A stretch of 64,000 nucleotides of DNA from Bubalus kerabau. Its lineage: Eukaryota; Chordata; Mammalia; Artiodactyla; Bovidae. Position 1 is the first letter of the stretch. Every line of letters begins with the position of its first letter. Shown piece by piece: positions 32,122-43,400 of the stretch. Position numbers and translations under genes: made by a program. The stretch is taken from assembly GCF_029407905.1 (NCBI RefSeq), contig NC_073633.1, positions 25,124,501-25,188,500 of the forward strand, written 5' to 3'. Under the pieces are notes generated by a model that saw nothing but the letters and a program-made list of their open reading frames with translations, was not told the DNA's origin and did no database searches.

Positions 32122-35100
32122 TCACTGTGGGAGGCAGGTTGACAGCAAGGAGGCTGAGGCTGTCTCAAAGAAGACGGGCGGGATAGAGAGGAGAGGAGGC
32201 ACCGGGTCCTGCAGGCTCTGCAGCAGAGACAGGGTGGCTGCCTGCTCCTCTGGGGTCTCCTTCAGCATACGTCGGGCAAAGGCCTGCTCCATCTGTGCGG
32301 AGAGGTGGGAGAGGGGTCCCTGAGCACCACAGGGCCGGATGCTATACCCCGGGCCTTCTTCCCCAGGACGCCCTTCTCATACCACCCCCGTGCAGGCAGG
32401 CTCTGCTGACTCACCTGCACCGCAATCAGACTCTGTGAGGTGTGGCTGGGGTCAGGGTTCTCCTCCCAGAAATTCAGTGTCACTTGAAACTGGGGTGGGG
32501 GTCCCAGGCCCTGGAAGTACCTGGCCAAGTCTGAGAGAGAAAAGGCCAGGAGTTGGAAGAAAGAGAAGACAGAAGGCCCCAGGCAGGGAGGGACGAAGGA
32601 GGAACCCATAAGGGAGGAAGAGGGGTGGTGATGGGGCCACTCGGAGGCCAAGGCTAGAGCAGGAGCCGGGGGTGGTGAGGCCACTGTCTCGTGCTAGGAA
32701 CTAAACTGCTACTCACCTGAGGACAACAGGGAAAGGGCCCCCTTTAGGGGTAGCCGATTGTCACACACCCTGAAACCTCTCTGCTGGGGGAGCTCAGGGT
32801 CTGCTTGGCAGCAACCCTGGCTGCTGACACAGCCATGCCACACTTTGGTTGCCTGTTCACTCCCTTCCACACTCACGCTCTGCATCCCCTGTATTCCTGG
32901 CCCCAGTCCCAAGGTCCCGTTGAGAGCTGAATGGAGGCAGGAAGTGGAATTCTCAGCATGGTTGGGAGAGGGGGAACCTGAGGGCAGCTCGAGCAGTGGG
33001 TGAGAACATGTGACATGCACAGCTCTCACAAGTGTGGATGGTCGTTGTGCGAGTGTGTCTGGCAGGGGAGAGGGGTGTGGTGCAAAGCGCACCTTCTTGT
33101 AATTACTGTACACTCCCATGTGGTGGCGCTCCTGAGATGCAATATTATGGTGGTGAGCTCCACCTGGGCCTCACCTTCTGTGGCCTTGGCCCAGGAAGGG
33201 GGGCTGCCAGGGCTGAGCCCTGGGATGTGCACCACACAAGTGCAGGGGCCAGGCCTGGACTGTGCTGGGGGATTGGCTGGAGGGAGCACAGGGTGACGGC
33301 TGGCCCAGAGGCGGGGAGCGGAGGTGGGGGAAGGGGCTCAGGTGCTTGGCTGGAGCAGCCTCACCTCTGCAGAAGTAGCTGGTTCTGAAGAGCTCCACGC
33401 ACTCGTTGGTGGGCAGCAGGTGCGGACCCGGGCCAGGTGGCATCTGGGGCGCGTTCCAGGAGATGGGAATGGGGCAGAGGCGCTGCACAAAGAGGCCCCG
33501 GGAGTTGCTGGCCAGCAGGACCCCTCTCTGGAGCTGGTTCAGCAGACGGTGGGCGGGCTCACGTGGGTCGGGTTTGGGAAAGATCACCTGCTCCATGCTG
33601 CACTGGGAGCTTGAGGGCTCAGCCACGAGGCGGCAGTCCAGGCTCTGCACCTGGGCCTCACCCACCACACGCCCGTTGTAGATGAAGGTGAGCAGCAGAG
33701 AGTAGTCTGCAGACAGAGAAAGGCCAGCTGCACCAGTGCCCTCCAGGGGGCCCACTGACTGGCAGGAAGTTCTGGAGAAATGAAGAGGGACGCCTTGCAA
33801 ATCCAACATCCTCATTTTGCTGGTGAGGAAGGTGGGCCTCACAGAGACCAAATGAGGGCTGGTGAGCACCAGGCAGGCTGCGAGGCGGGGGCAGCAGCTG
33901 TACCTTCTGAGGACAGAGAAGACCCTTGCCTTTCCTATCCTCATCCCCCAAACCTCAGCAGCCGGGGGTGGGGGGGTGGGGCGGGTCTTCCACTCATGCT
34001 TTCCCAGCCCTTATGTATGTGTCTGACTCTCTGCAACTCCATGGACTGTAGCCTTCCAGGCTCCTCTGTCCATGGGATTTTCCAGGCAAGAATACTGGAG
34101 TGGGTTGCCATTTTCTTCTCCAGGGCATCTTCCCGATGCAGGGATCAAACCCAGGCCTCCTGCATTCCAGGCAGATTCTTTACCACTACACCATGGGAAT
34201 TCCCTGGCTCCCAGCACTCAGGAGAGGAGCTAATACATAGGTTTCCACTGAGGCCTTAATGCCCAGGGTCTTACAGTTTACAAGAGGGTCCCTGAGATCA
34301 GGCCTCTACTTAACCCACAGAATCAACATCTCAAAGTGGATTTCCAGGTTAGAGAATGTGTAGGGGGTATTTTTGAGAAGTGAGCTGTGTGGAGTCTGGA
34401 ATCTGGCAGGCATGCTGCCTAGAAACCAGTGCCTCTGGGTCAGGGAGCCTGCTGCAAGCCTTGACAGATTAGATAACACATGCATGGCTTTAGGACGACG
34501 AAGGGAGACAGGGACAGGGGTGAGTCAGAAACACCAAGTACCTGAATCTGGAGGGGGCAGAAGCTCCAGGGACAGCAATTCTCCCTGGAAAAGAGCCTCA
34601 GCTGTGTCCCTACCTGGAAGGGAGGCAGAGGTACTGGTCATTCAGAGTGGACCGGGGAGTCCAAGGGCCAGAGGGTGTGGTGTGGAGGATGACAAAAAAG
34701 GCAGGGCACTCAGTACCTTCCTGAGGCTCAGGGCTGTTGCTGCTGCTGCTGCTGCTTCCGCTGCTGCTGCTACTGCTGCTTCCGGTGCTCCCGAAGTCTA
34801 AACGGCCAGCTCCCCCATTGGTCTCCACCATCTCCTGCAGACACAGTTCCTGTGGTTGGCCCACCTCGCCTCCAGTCACTGCTCTGCCCTCAGACCCATC
34901 CGGTTCCCTCCCCAGCTCTCACCTTCTGAGGGGGCTCCTGGAGCAACGAGGGGCTGAGTATGCAGTTCTTTGCGGTAACTTCTTCCTCTTTCTTCTCAGA
35001 GGATGCAGAACTGTGGGGTCGCTTTGATGGTAATTTCTGGGTCCCTGATTGAGCTGTGGAACGTTGAGAGGGAGGCAAACGTCAGAGCCTTAGGTGGGCA

Positions 35101-35942
35101 CAGAAAGAAGGGGAAAGACAGGAGGCAGTGAAAGGATGGGCAGGACTGGGCAGGGAACCTCCTTCCCAAGGACAGGGCAGATCTCTGAGCGAGGGGCCTG
35201 GAGGGAGGCCCACCACCCTCCTGGGAGGCGCAGAACTCCATCCTTCCCCCGCACTCCACCCCCAGCTGCTGATTTTAGGAGTGATGGGGCACAGGGACAC
35301 CCACCGGGGACAGTTCCTGGTGGCAGCAGCCGGTACACCTTGTAGGGCTCAGCGCCATCCCTGTGGCCGATCTCAGGAACCTCCTCAAATTCACAACTTT
35401 TGTTGAGAGCACAGCGCAAACGAGTCTTCCAGATGGCAGGGCCTTCCGAGCTCCCCTCCCTGTACTTCCCCTTGTATATCGCCCAGGCCTAGAAGACAGC
35501 AGCAGTAAAGAAGAGATCGCTGGTAATGGACCACTGACGCGGCTGGCTTCATGGATGTAGAGCCTGAGCGCTCGCACAGAAGGGCTCGAGCTAGGTTTAT
35601 GCTCAGCTGTTGCCACCACGAGATCCATGCTGAGTTTTGCCTTTCCATCTTGCGTGGGGCTGGTCCTACCCTCCAATCGCCCGTTTATCTGTCACCCTAC
35701 AGGGTGACAGTGCCAGCGTGTGCTCCACCCCTCCCTCCGAGAGGCCAGTTTCCAGGCTTCACCTTGAAGAAGGCGGCATCCTGGTCCTCCCGGAAGTCCT
35801 GCTTGCCTGCGTGCTTCCAGGGGATCCGGAACATGGTCTTGGCCGCATCCTCCCAGCACACTCCTGGGAACTGCCCGCTCTCCACTTGCTCCACCACCCA
35901 GTTCCGGAGCTTTCGGGTGCAGCGCGTCCTGCCTGATGCCAT
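32122..35942 (-). CDS. IRF9: Interferon regulatory factor 9 (ISGF3 DNA-binding subunit)
   Basis: Coding exons on the minus strand: 35763-35942, 35305-35488, 34923-35053, 34717-34834, 34542-34613, 33365-33706, 32415-32530, 32122-32292; 437 residues. The first exon carries one untranslated base before the ATG, after an acceptor at 35944-35945. Residues 1-115 are the IRF DNA-binding domain with the five tryptophans (W15, W30, W42, W62, W80). A serine-rich linker follows, then the IRF-association domain (DYSLLLTFIYNGRVVGEAQV onward), which binds STAT2. With STAT1/STAT2 the protein forms ISGF3 and binds ISREs after type I interferon. The C-terminus runs about 33 residues beyond the human end (human 393 residues), because the last exon lacks the early stop. 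RNF31 lies immediately upstream on the same strand. Confidence 0.95.
34010..34208 (-). mobile_element. Bov-tA SINE, antisense, in IRF9 intron
   Basis: The segment from GTGTCTGACTCTCTGCAACT to the GGGAATTCCC head is a Bov-tA in reverse, lying between exons 33365-33706 and 34542-34613. No clear flanking duplication. Confidence 0.85.
34737..34793 (-). repeat. Serine-coding AGC microsatellite in IRF9
   Basis: On the minus strand AGC/AGT codons run almost without a break through the exon at 34717-34834, giving two serine blocks of seven and six residues split by glycine. The human protein has a single shorter run at this place. Confidence 0.85.
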
Positions 35943-36702
35943 CCTGGGGATAAGAGCAACAGAAGTGTTAGGGGAACTGACACTTTGGGAAGAGTGAGAC
36001 CCTGGCCCTTGGGGTTGGCTTCTGGCCAGGGCCCCTGGAGATACCATTTATATTTTGCCTCCAGACATATCTCAAAATTCTAAGGCTGAATTGTTTCATT
36101 TCTGCCATCACTAGCAAGTACCAAAAATACTTTCTTTTTAACATCCCAAGCTGTGACGTCTGGAGGGAAATCCTAGGCCTTGGTCTTGATATTTTTCAGG
36201 AATCTACTGTTTGGAAGAGAATTCCCCTGGTGTCCTGCTCCAGGTGAGATGTCCTGTCTAGATTCCCAGTGTTTACAGTAGCTGCTTCTGAGGTGTCTCA
36301 TCAACCCTCTTCACCCACCACCCACAACTCCTTTGATATTTCCCAAACTTCCTCTGTGCTTGTCCCAGGAGCAGGTGGGGCAGGGAGCTGGGGGCTGGGG
36401 CAGAGCTGGGGCGGAAGTGGGCAGGGCCAGAAGGCAAGAAAACAATCAGGAGATGGGGGCAATCTTCTTCCCCAAACAGCCTCATAGCAGGTCCGCCTGC
36501 CCTTGGCCTGTAGGGCTTGGGACACTGGCCCCAGATCAGTCTTTCACTCAGGCCAAACTTCTAGCTCCCTAGCTCACAGGCCTTCTGCTCTCTATCCCTC
36601 AGTCTAGCAGAGGCGTCCCCAGAAGCCCCTACCACCACCTCTAGTCTGGCCGGGCTTTCCAAACCTAGGCCCAAGCTGATACCCATTTTTGGTTAAACTT
36701 AC

Positions 36703-36865
36703 CTGAGCTGCTGTGCAGGCAGTCCCAGGGCTCAGCGGACCTCAGCTCAGCCCAGCTCAGCTCAGCTCAGCTCCCAGCTGGGCAGCTTCTGTATCTCTCC
36801 GCCCCTTCCTATAGTCCCCACCCTAAGTTTCAGTTCTCCTCCAGGGAGGGCCCTTTCCCTGAAAT
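36703..36865 (-). promoter_or_regulatory. IRF9 first non-coding exon and promoter with GAS and ISRE-like sites
   Basis: A strong donor (CTCAG|GTAAG, exon edge at 36703) suits the acceptor before the ATG exon, so 36703 to about 36790 is probably the untranslated first exon; it includes repeated GCTCA units. Upstream are an ISRE-like site at 36826-36837 (minus: AGAACTGAAACT, one good half-site) and a palindromic GAS, TTCCCTGAA, at 36855-36863. IRF9 is known to be interferon inducible. The start site is inferred, not seen. Confidence 0.6.
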
Positions 36866-37367
36866 CACGTGGTCTCCGAGTTGCAGGGCAACTGGTTACC
36901 ACCAGGGGGAAGCAGCATCTGAGAACCTTATGTTTAGAAGCCTGCTGTTGGAAGGTGGAGGAAGGCCTCTCCTGCTTCAGGCGCCTTCCCTTCCCTCCCT
37001 TAAGATTCCTTTTGCTTGGATCTGACGTCTTTATGACACTGCTGCTCCCTTGGGAGGCTGCCGTGTCCTGGAGTCTGGCCTGGGGCCTCTGTATAGCTCT
37101 GTACCACTTGCCCATCTATATTCCCCCCGTGGTGCCTGCTTGGTACCTGCTAGGTGACCCTAGATATCAGCTGAATTCAATGAAAGAAACAAAGGAGGCA
37201 GAGAAGGAAGAAGCCCAGGCCAGGTGGCTGGATGGGGAGGTTGCCCTTGGCTACCCACAAGTTTTAACAAAGCTGTGTTCACCCCATCCCCCTTTCCCTG
37301 GTGCCCCCGGATGGTTAGGTCAGGAAGGAAGAAGGACTACCAAGAAGCCTGGGCAAGGAAATGCCTC

Positions 37368-37373
37368 TTTATT
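37368..37373 (-). terminator. RNF31 poly(A) signal
   Basis: TTTATT on plus (AATAAA on minus) lies 64 bp after the RNF31 stop codon, giving a very short 3' UTR. Confidence 0.8.
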
Positions 37374-37436
37374 GGTGCTGGAGTTGTTCCTGCGGGAGTC
37401 GAGCCACAGGCCCCTCTTTGGGACCCTCGCCCTCAG

Positions 37437-40400
37437 CTACTTCCTCCTGCGGGGGATACTCTGTCCCAAGGGCACCTCTTCTATCAGCTTCTGCAGAAAG
37501 AGAGAGAAGACGATGATGCTGGAAGGCTGGGACTCAGACACAGGCTGGAAAGGGGACTCCTAGAGAGTGGGGTCAGAGGCAAGGTTGGTGGGGAGGCTTT
37601 ACCTGTAACAGGCGGGCGTGGTAGGTGGGGGCGTCCTCCCCAGGCAGTGCCTGGGGGCGCACGTGCAGGTAGCGCTCGGCAGCTGTCTCCAGTTCCTCCA
37701 CTTCATACAGGGTGGCTGGGTCCAGTGAATGGGCGTTGATGAGGCTCACAAGATACTCTTTGTAGTGCGCCCTGGGGAGATGAAAGGGTAGAACATTTGT
37801 TCTGTTCGGCTGATTTTAACTGAGTGAGCCGAGAGCCGTGCTGGGCACTAGCGTACTCAGAAGAACCAGATGGACGCCCCTCACCTGTTGCTCTTGTAGG
37901 CACTTGCCAACCTGTGTGTGCTGCCTGCCGTGCCCTTGCCTGGAGGGCCCCCTCCCTCCCACTTCTCACAGGACCCACTTCTCTGCCCAGGCACACCCCC
38001 AGTTCTCCCCGCAACACCAAGCTCCATGCCCCGCCTGGCACTCACTGGCAGAGGCCAGCATAGCCAGCGGGAGTCTCCTTGCCACAGGCTTCGTCCCGGA
38101 ACCCGTTGGGAACTTCCTTCTGCTCCATCACTCGACAGCCACCTAGGGGAAAGGGAAGGGACCCTTTGCCTGGTAGAGGCCACTGACCACAAAGGCCCAG
38201 GAGAACATGGGAGGCGGCCTCTGGGAAGAGGACTGAGGAGAGGAGTCCCTGCTCTAATGGGGGTGGGGCGGGGGGGGCATTGGGAAACAGATGCCACTAT
38301 GCAGACCACTTGTGATACAGAAGCAGGGATCCGCTGTCCTTGCGTTTAGCTAAGCTCTTACAAGGCTAGCTTATTCTGTGAAGGTCTCACTCTATGTAGA
38401 TGGTGAGAAGTGGGATACTTTAGAATCACATGCAACATCTTTTCTGTTGTCCTCACAGAACCTAAAACAGTGCAACTAGTAAGTCTCATTAAATAGGCAT
38501 TGAGTTAATTAATGAATCACTATCCTTTGGGAATGGGAGAATAAAATTGGCATCAAGGTACCAGGTGCTTGAATGTGGCCTTACATAAAACAGCTGGGCT
38601 GTACGTTGGACACGAGCCCGCTTCACAGAGGAAGAAACAAGCCCGGGGAGGCTGACTCACCAAAGGACACAACAAGCAGGCACAGGACGGGCTCTGCATC
38701 CTGGTTCAACCCCACACCCAAGCCCCGCTTCATCCATCACATTGCGGAGGCCAGCCCCTCCTCCCAGGCCTGTCCCGACACTCACCTCCGGGCACTGCCC
38801 GGGCCCCCACTGGGGGTTCTGTGTTGAACATGACATTATTGTCCTGAGGGCAGAAGGATGGGAGTTAGTTTCCCTGGATGCCAACCTGCTGATTTCTCCA
38901 CGTCTGACCTTTCCCTTCCTGCCACCCTACACCCTGCCTCCTCTCCTGGGCAGTTGGCAAACCAGCCAAGTTGGCCACCTGACCTGAAGTAGCTTTTGGA
39001 GCCGGACAGCAGACCAGTCCCGCAGGTAGAAGAGGCAGTCTCGGGGGTGGTGGCCGTGCAGGGACTTCTTCACCCTGCAGTTAGGGTCTGGACATTTCTG
39101 GTGGAAACCCAGATGGAAGAGGGGCAGTTGGAAACTGTTGGGGTCCTGGCCTCTCAGGAACCCCTGCATGAGGGGTATAGGGGTGGGGGACATGGAGACA
39201 TTGGAGGGTCTGGAGCAAGCAGAAGAGGGGAGGGGACAGAGAGAGGTCCTTGACCTCACCCACCCTGGTCTCCTCTTCCCCTGGGCTGCTCCTCCACTGC
39301 CTCCGCCCCTCCTCATGGGAGCCCCACCCTGCTACCCCTTCCATCCCAGTCCTGGGGGCTCACATTCTTGGCGTAAAAGGCACTGTAGCAGCCACTGCAG
39401 AACTGGTGGCGGCACTGGGTGCAGTGAAAGTGCATGCAGCCTCCTCGGGCCAGTGCGTACGAGAACTTGCACTTGGGGCAGTCTGCAAGGGTCAGCAGGT
39501 CAGGGTCGGGGCTGCTCCTCAGGCCCCAGGAAGAGTGTCATTCTACGCAATGAGAGATTACTGGGCACCTTACCTATACCGTTTTCCTGAAGGTACATCG
39601 CCAAGCCCTGGGCTTGGTATTCTGGGTCATTGGTGCGTTTCCAGTTCTGGAAATCTTCACAGCTCCGGCCTCGGTGCTGCTCCTCCCACTGCCAGAAGGA
39701 AGCAAGCTTCCCATGAAAGCTCCATGCCAGGCCCTTCTTGCTGGCCACCCCACTCTATCCAGAGGGCCCTGACTCAGTGTACAGCTCTGCCATCCACCCT
39801 GTGCTCCAACACCAAACTGCAGGGCCAGCCTTGGTTCTCTCATCTCTTTACACCTGACACATTCACCAGCAAGTCTCATTTCTGTCACTCCAGCCCAGCT
39901 CCCCTTTTCTTTATCCCTACTCTGACCACCTTTACTCCAGGCCAGGTCAGGTCTCGCCTTGATTGCTTGCCTTGATGACCAGTCTCTCTGCCTCCACTCC
40001 TGCTCCGCTGTGGTTCAGCCTCCACCCGGCAGCCGGTGTGCCTCTGAATGCACACATCAGGCAGCTTCAACTGCACTGGGAGTGTTCTAGCTTGGAAGTT
40101 TGGAGGTATGGTGGCAGGTGTTCACTTTATTATTGTGTTTCATAAGACAGACGCAAATTTTTGGTATCAAATATTTAACCTTTTTTATGAAGAATAAACA
40201 GCCAATTTTATTGGGCTCACTCTGACTAGGAATCCATTCAAATATTCAACATTTTAAAGGTACATGAGAGCGCATAACCCCTTGTTCAGTCTTAGAATGA
40301 AAGGACCTGAGACTTCCCTGGTGGTCCAGTGCTTAAGACTCCACACTTCCACTGCAGAGGGCGCAAGTTCGATCCCTAACTGGGGAACTAAGATCTTACA

Positions 40401-43400
40401 TGACCCATGGCACAGCCAAAACAGAGAATGAAAGGCCAATCCCCTCCTCGCTCGGCCTCATCATGACCTCTCCTGATCTGGCAGCCAGCTCCTCTCGGAC
40501 CACCTGGCGCTCTCGCCCTTGCTCTTGAGGCCCCTGACATACAACACTTTTTTGGACTTTGGCCTTTCTGTGTTTTGTTCTTTCTCTCTCAAATATTTTG
40601 CGTAGTTGACTTTTAAATTGTCAGGCCTGAGCTTAAATTAAGCCATTTCATTTATTTCTAAATATTGATTTACTTTTGGCTTTGATGGGTCTTAGTTGTG
40701 GCAAGTTGCTGGGGCGCATAGGCTCAGATGCCTCAAAGCATGTGGGATCTTAGTCCCCCGGCCAGAGACTGAACCCCTGATTGCAGGGTGGATTCTTAAC
40801 CACTGGACCACCAGGGAAGTTCCTAAATCAAGCCATTTTAGAGAAGACTTATTTAACCTCCCAATCCCATGTACCAGGTAGGTCCACTCTGTTATTCCTG
40901 ACCTCAGATTCCTATTTGTTTTCTTCATAGAACACATGGTGATGTATATACTTCTGTTCTCGCTCCCTTCCTCAACCTTGCCCCCTCCCTCCCTTGCTAG
41001 TCTGTAAGCTCTTTGAGACCAGAGAGCTGGTCTGTTCTGTTCTGTAGCAAACCCCGAGTCTAACACAGCGCCTGCAGTGGCTCAGCAGGTATTCCCAAAG
41101 GTTAGACGTGCCTCACCTGGCGCTTACAGCGCACGCAGAAGGTCTGTTGACACTGGGGACATGTTGCTTCCAGCTGCTCACGCTCGTATATGAAGCCAAA
41201 GGAACACTGTGGGTGCAAGAGCATAAAGCTATCTAAGGCCTGACCACGTGCTACTCCCCACCCCTCCTTCCGGTCAGCAACTCTGGGCAGCCCACTGACC
41301 TGGGCACACCACAAGAACTTGGGGTCCCGCATGAGCACGCCCTCCGTCAGCTTCTTGTGGAACAGTGCATAGGCATCTGGCTCGAGGCTCTCTCGAAGCT
41401 GGGGACAGGATGCCAAAGTGGCGGGTGGGCAAGGCTCCTGTTCAAAGCCCAGGGCACCCCAAGTCCGAGGGACTGCCCTACCTGGATGTCGAGGATGGAG
41501 AAGTAGCCGAGCAGCTGGGTGTCATCGGTGAGGTCGGGGCGGCCACATCCAGGGCACGCCATATCTGTGATGTGCTTCTCCTTCAAGGCGATGGTGAAGT
41601 GCTGGCGGAAGCAGTCGGGGCAGATGGTGCACTCACAGGAGGTCAGGGACTGCATCTGGTGGAGGGGAGAGGATGGAAAGGGAGGGGTCAGAAGCTACAG
41701 CTGCCAGCCGGTGGGAGGAGCAGTGGCCTGGTGTCTGCTACAACTGGTCAGGCAACCTAAATGTCTGAAGACCTTCAGATGGAAAAAAAGCAGACAATGG
41801 TGAGACCTAATGTAAATGGAAGAAGACCCTCTAAAGGCATCCTCAGTCAATTAAAAGCAAACACATGATAACTGAATCACTCTTCTGTGCTGTACACCTG
41901 AAACTAGCACAACATTGTAAAACAACTACACTCCAATAGAAAATAAAATTTAAAAAAACCAAACATTAATTAAAAAGGAAAAAAGGGAGGGGGGGTATTC
42001 CCTGGTGGTCCAGTGGTTAGGATTCCACACTTCCACTGCTGAGCACCTGGATTCAATTCCTGGTTGGGGAACTGAGATCCTGTAAGCCATGTGGCATGGC
42101 CACAAAAAGCAAACATACAAACATCCTTGAAATGATAAAACTATAGCAATGGAGAACAGACTGCTGCTGCTGCTAAGTTGCTTCAATTGTGTCCGACTCT
42201 GTGCGACCCCATAGATGGCAGCCCACCAGGCTCCCTCATCCCTGGGATTCTCCAGGCAAGAACACTGGAGTGGATTGCCATTTCCTTCTCCAATGCATGA
42301 AAGGGAAAAGTGAAAGGGAAGTTGCTCAGTTGTGTCCAACTCTTAGCGACCCCATGGACTGCAGCCCACCAGGCTCCTCCATCCATGGGATTTTCCAGGC
42401 AAGAATACTGGAGCGGGGTGCCATTGCCTTCTCCGGGAGAACAGACTAGTGTTTGCTATATGACAGGAGGAGGGGAAGAAGGTTACAACTATAAAGCTGT
42501 AGCACAAGGGGGTTCTTTTGTGATATCTTGATTGTAGTGGTGGTTACATGAATCTACATGTGAGATAAAATTGCACACAAGTACACACATAAACCAGAAG
42601 AAATGTCAACAACCTCAGATATGCAGATGATACCTCTTTAATGGCAGAAAGTGAAGAGGAACTAGAGAGCCTTTTCATGAGTGAAAGAGGGGAGTGAAAA
42701 AGCCAGCTTAAAATGCAATATTAAAAAAACTAAGATCATGGCATCCGGTTGCATCACTTCATGGCAAATAGAAGGGGAAAAGGTGGAAGCAGTGACAGAT
42801 TTCCTCTTCTTGGGTTCTAAAATCACTGTGGATGGTGACCACAGTCATGAAATTAGAAGATGATTGCTTCTCTGTCTATGAAAAACCTAGACAGTGTATT
42901 AAAAAGCAAAGACATCACTTTGCCAACAAAGGTCTGTAGAGTCAAAGCTATAGTCTTTCCAGTAGTCGTGTACAGATATGAGCTGGACCATAAGGAAGGC
43001 TGAGCACCAAAGACTTGATGTTTTTGAACTGTGGTGCTAGACAAGACTCTTGAGGGTGGGTCCCTTGGACAGCAAGGAGATCAAAGCAGTCAATCTTAAA
43101 GGAAATCAATCCTGAATACTCAATGGAAGGACTGATGCTAAAGCTGAAGCTCCAATACTTTGGCCACCTGATGTGAACAGCAGATTCATTGGAAAAGACC
43201 TTGATGCTGGGAAAGATTGAAGGCAGAAAGAGAAGAGGATGACAGAGGATGAGATGGTTGAATAGCATCACTGATTCAATGGACATGAACTTGGGCAAAC
43301 TCTGGGAGATGGGTGAGGGACGGGGAGGCATGGTGTGCCATAGCCCATGGGGTTGCAAAGAGTTGGACACAACTTGGTGACTGAACAACAAACATACACA

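Noticed and set aside
33171..33944. 257-codon open frame on the minus strand
   Set aside because: It is the IRF9 exon 33365-33706 read through both flanking introns.
42310..42531. Open frame over a SINE in RNF31 intron 11
   Set aside because: It is antisense Bov-A2 sequence; the recurring 'LLATPWTAAHQAPPSMGF' type peptide is a known translation artefact of this SINE.
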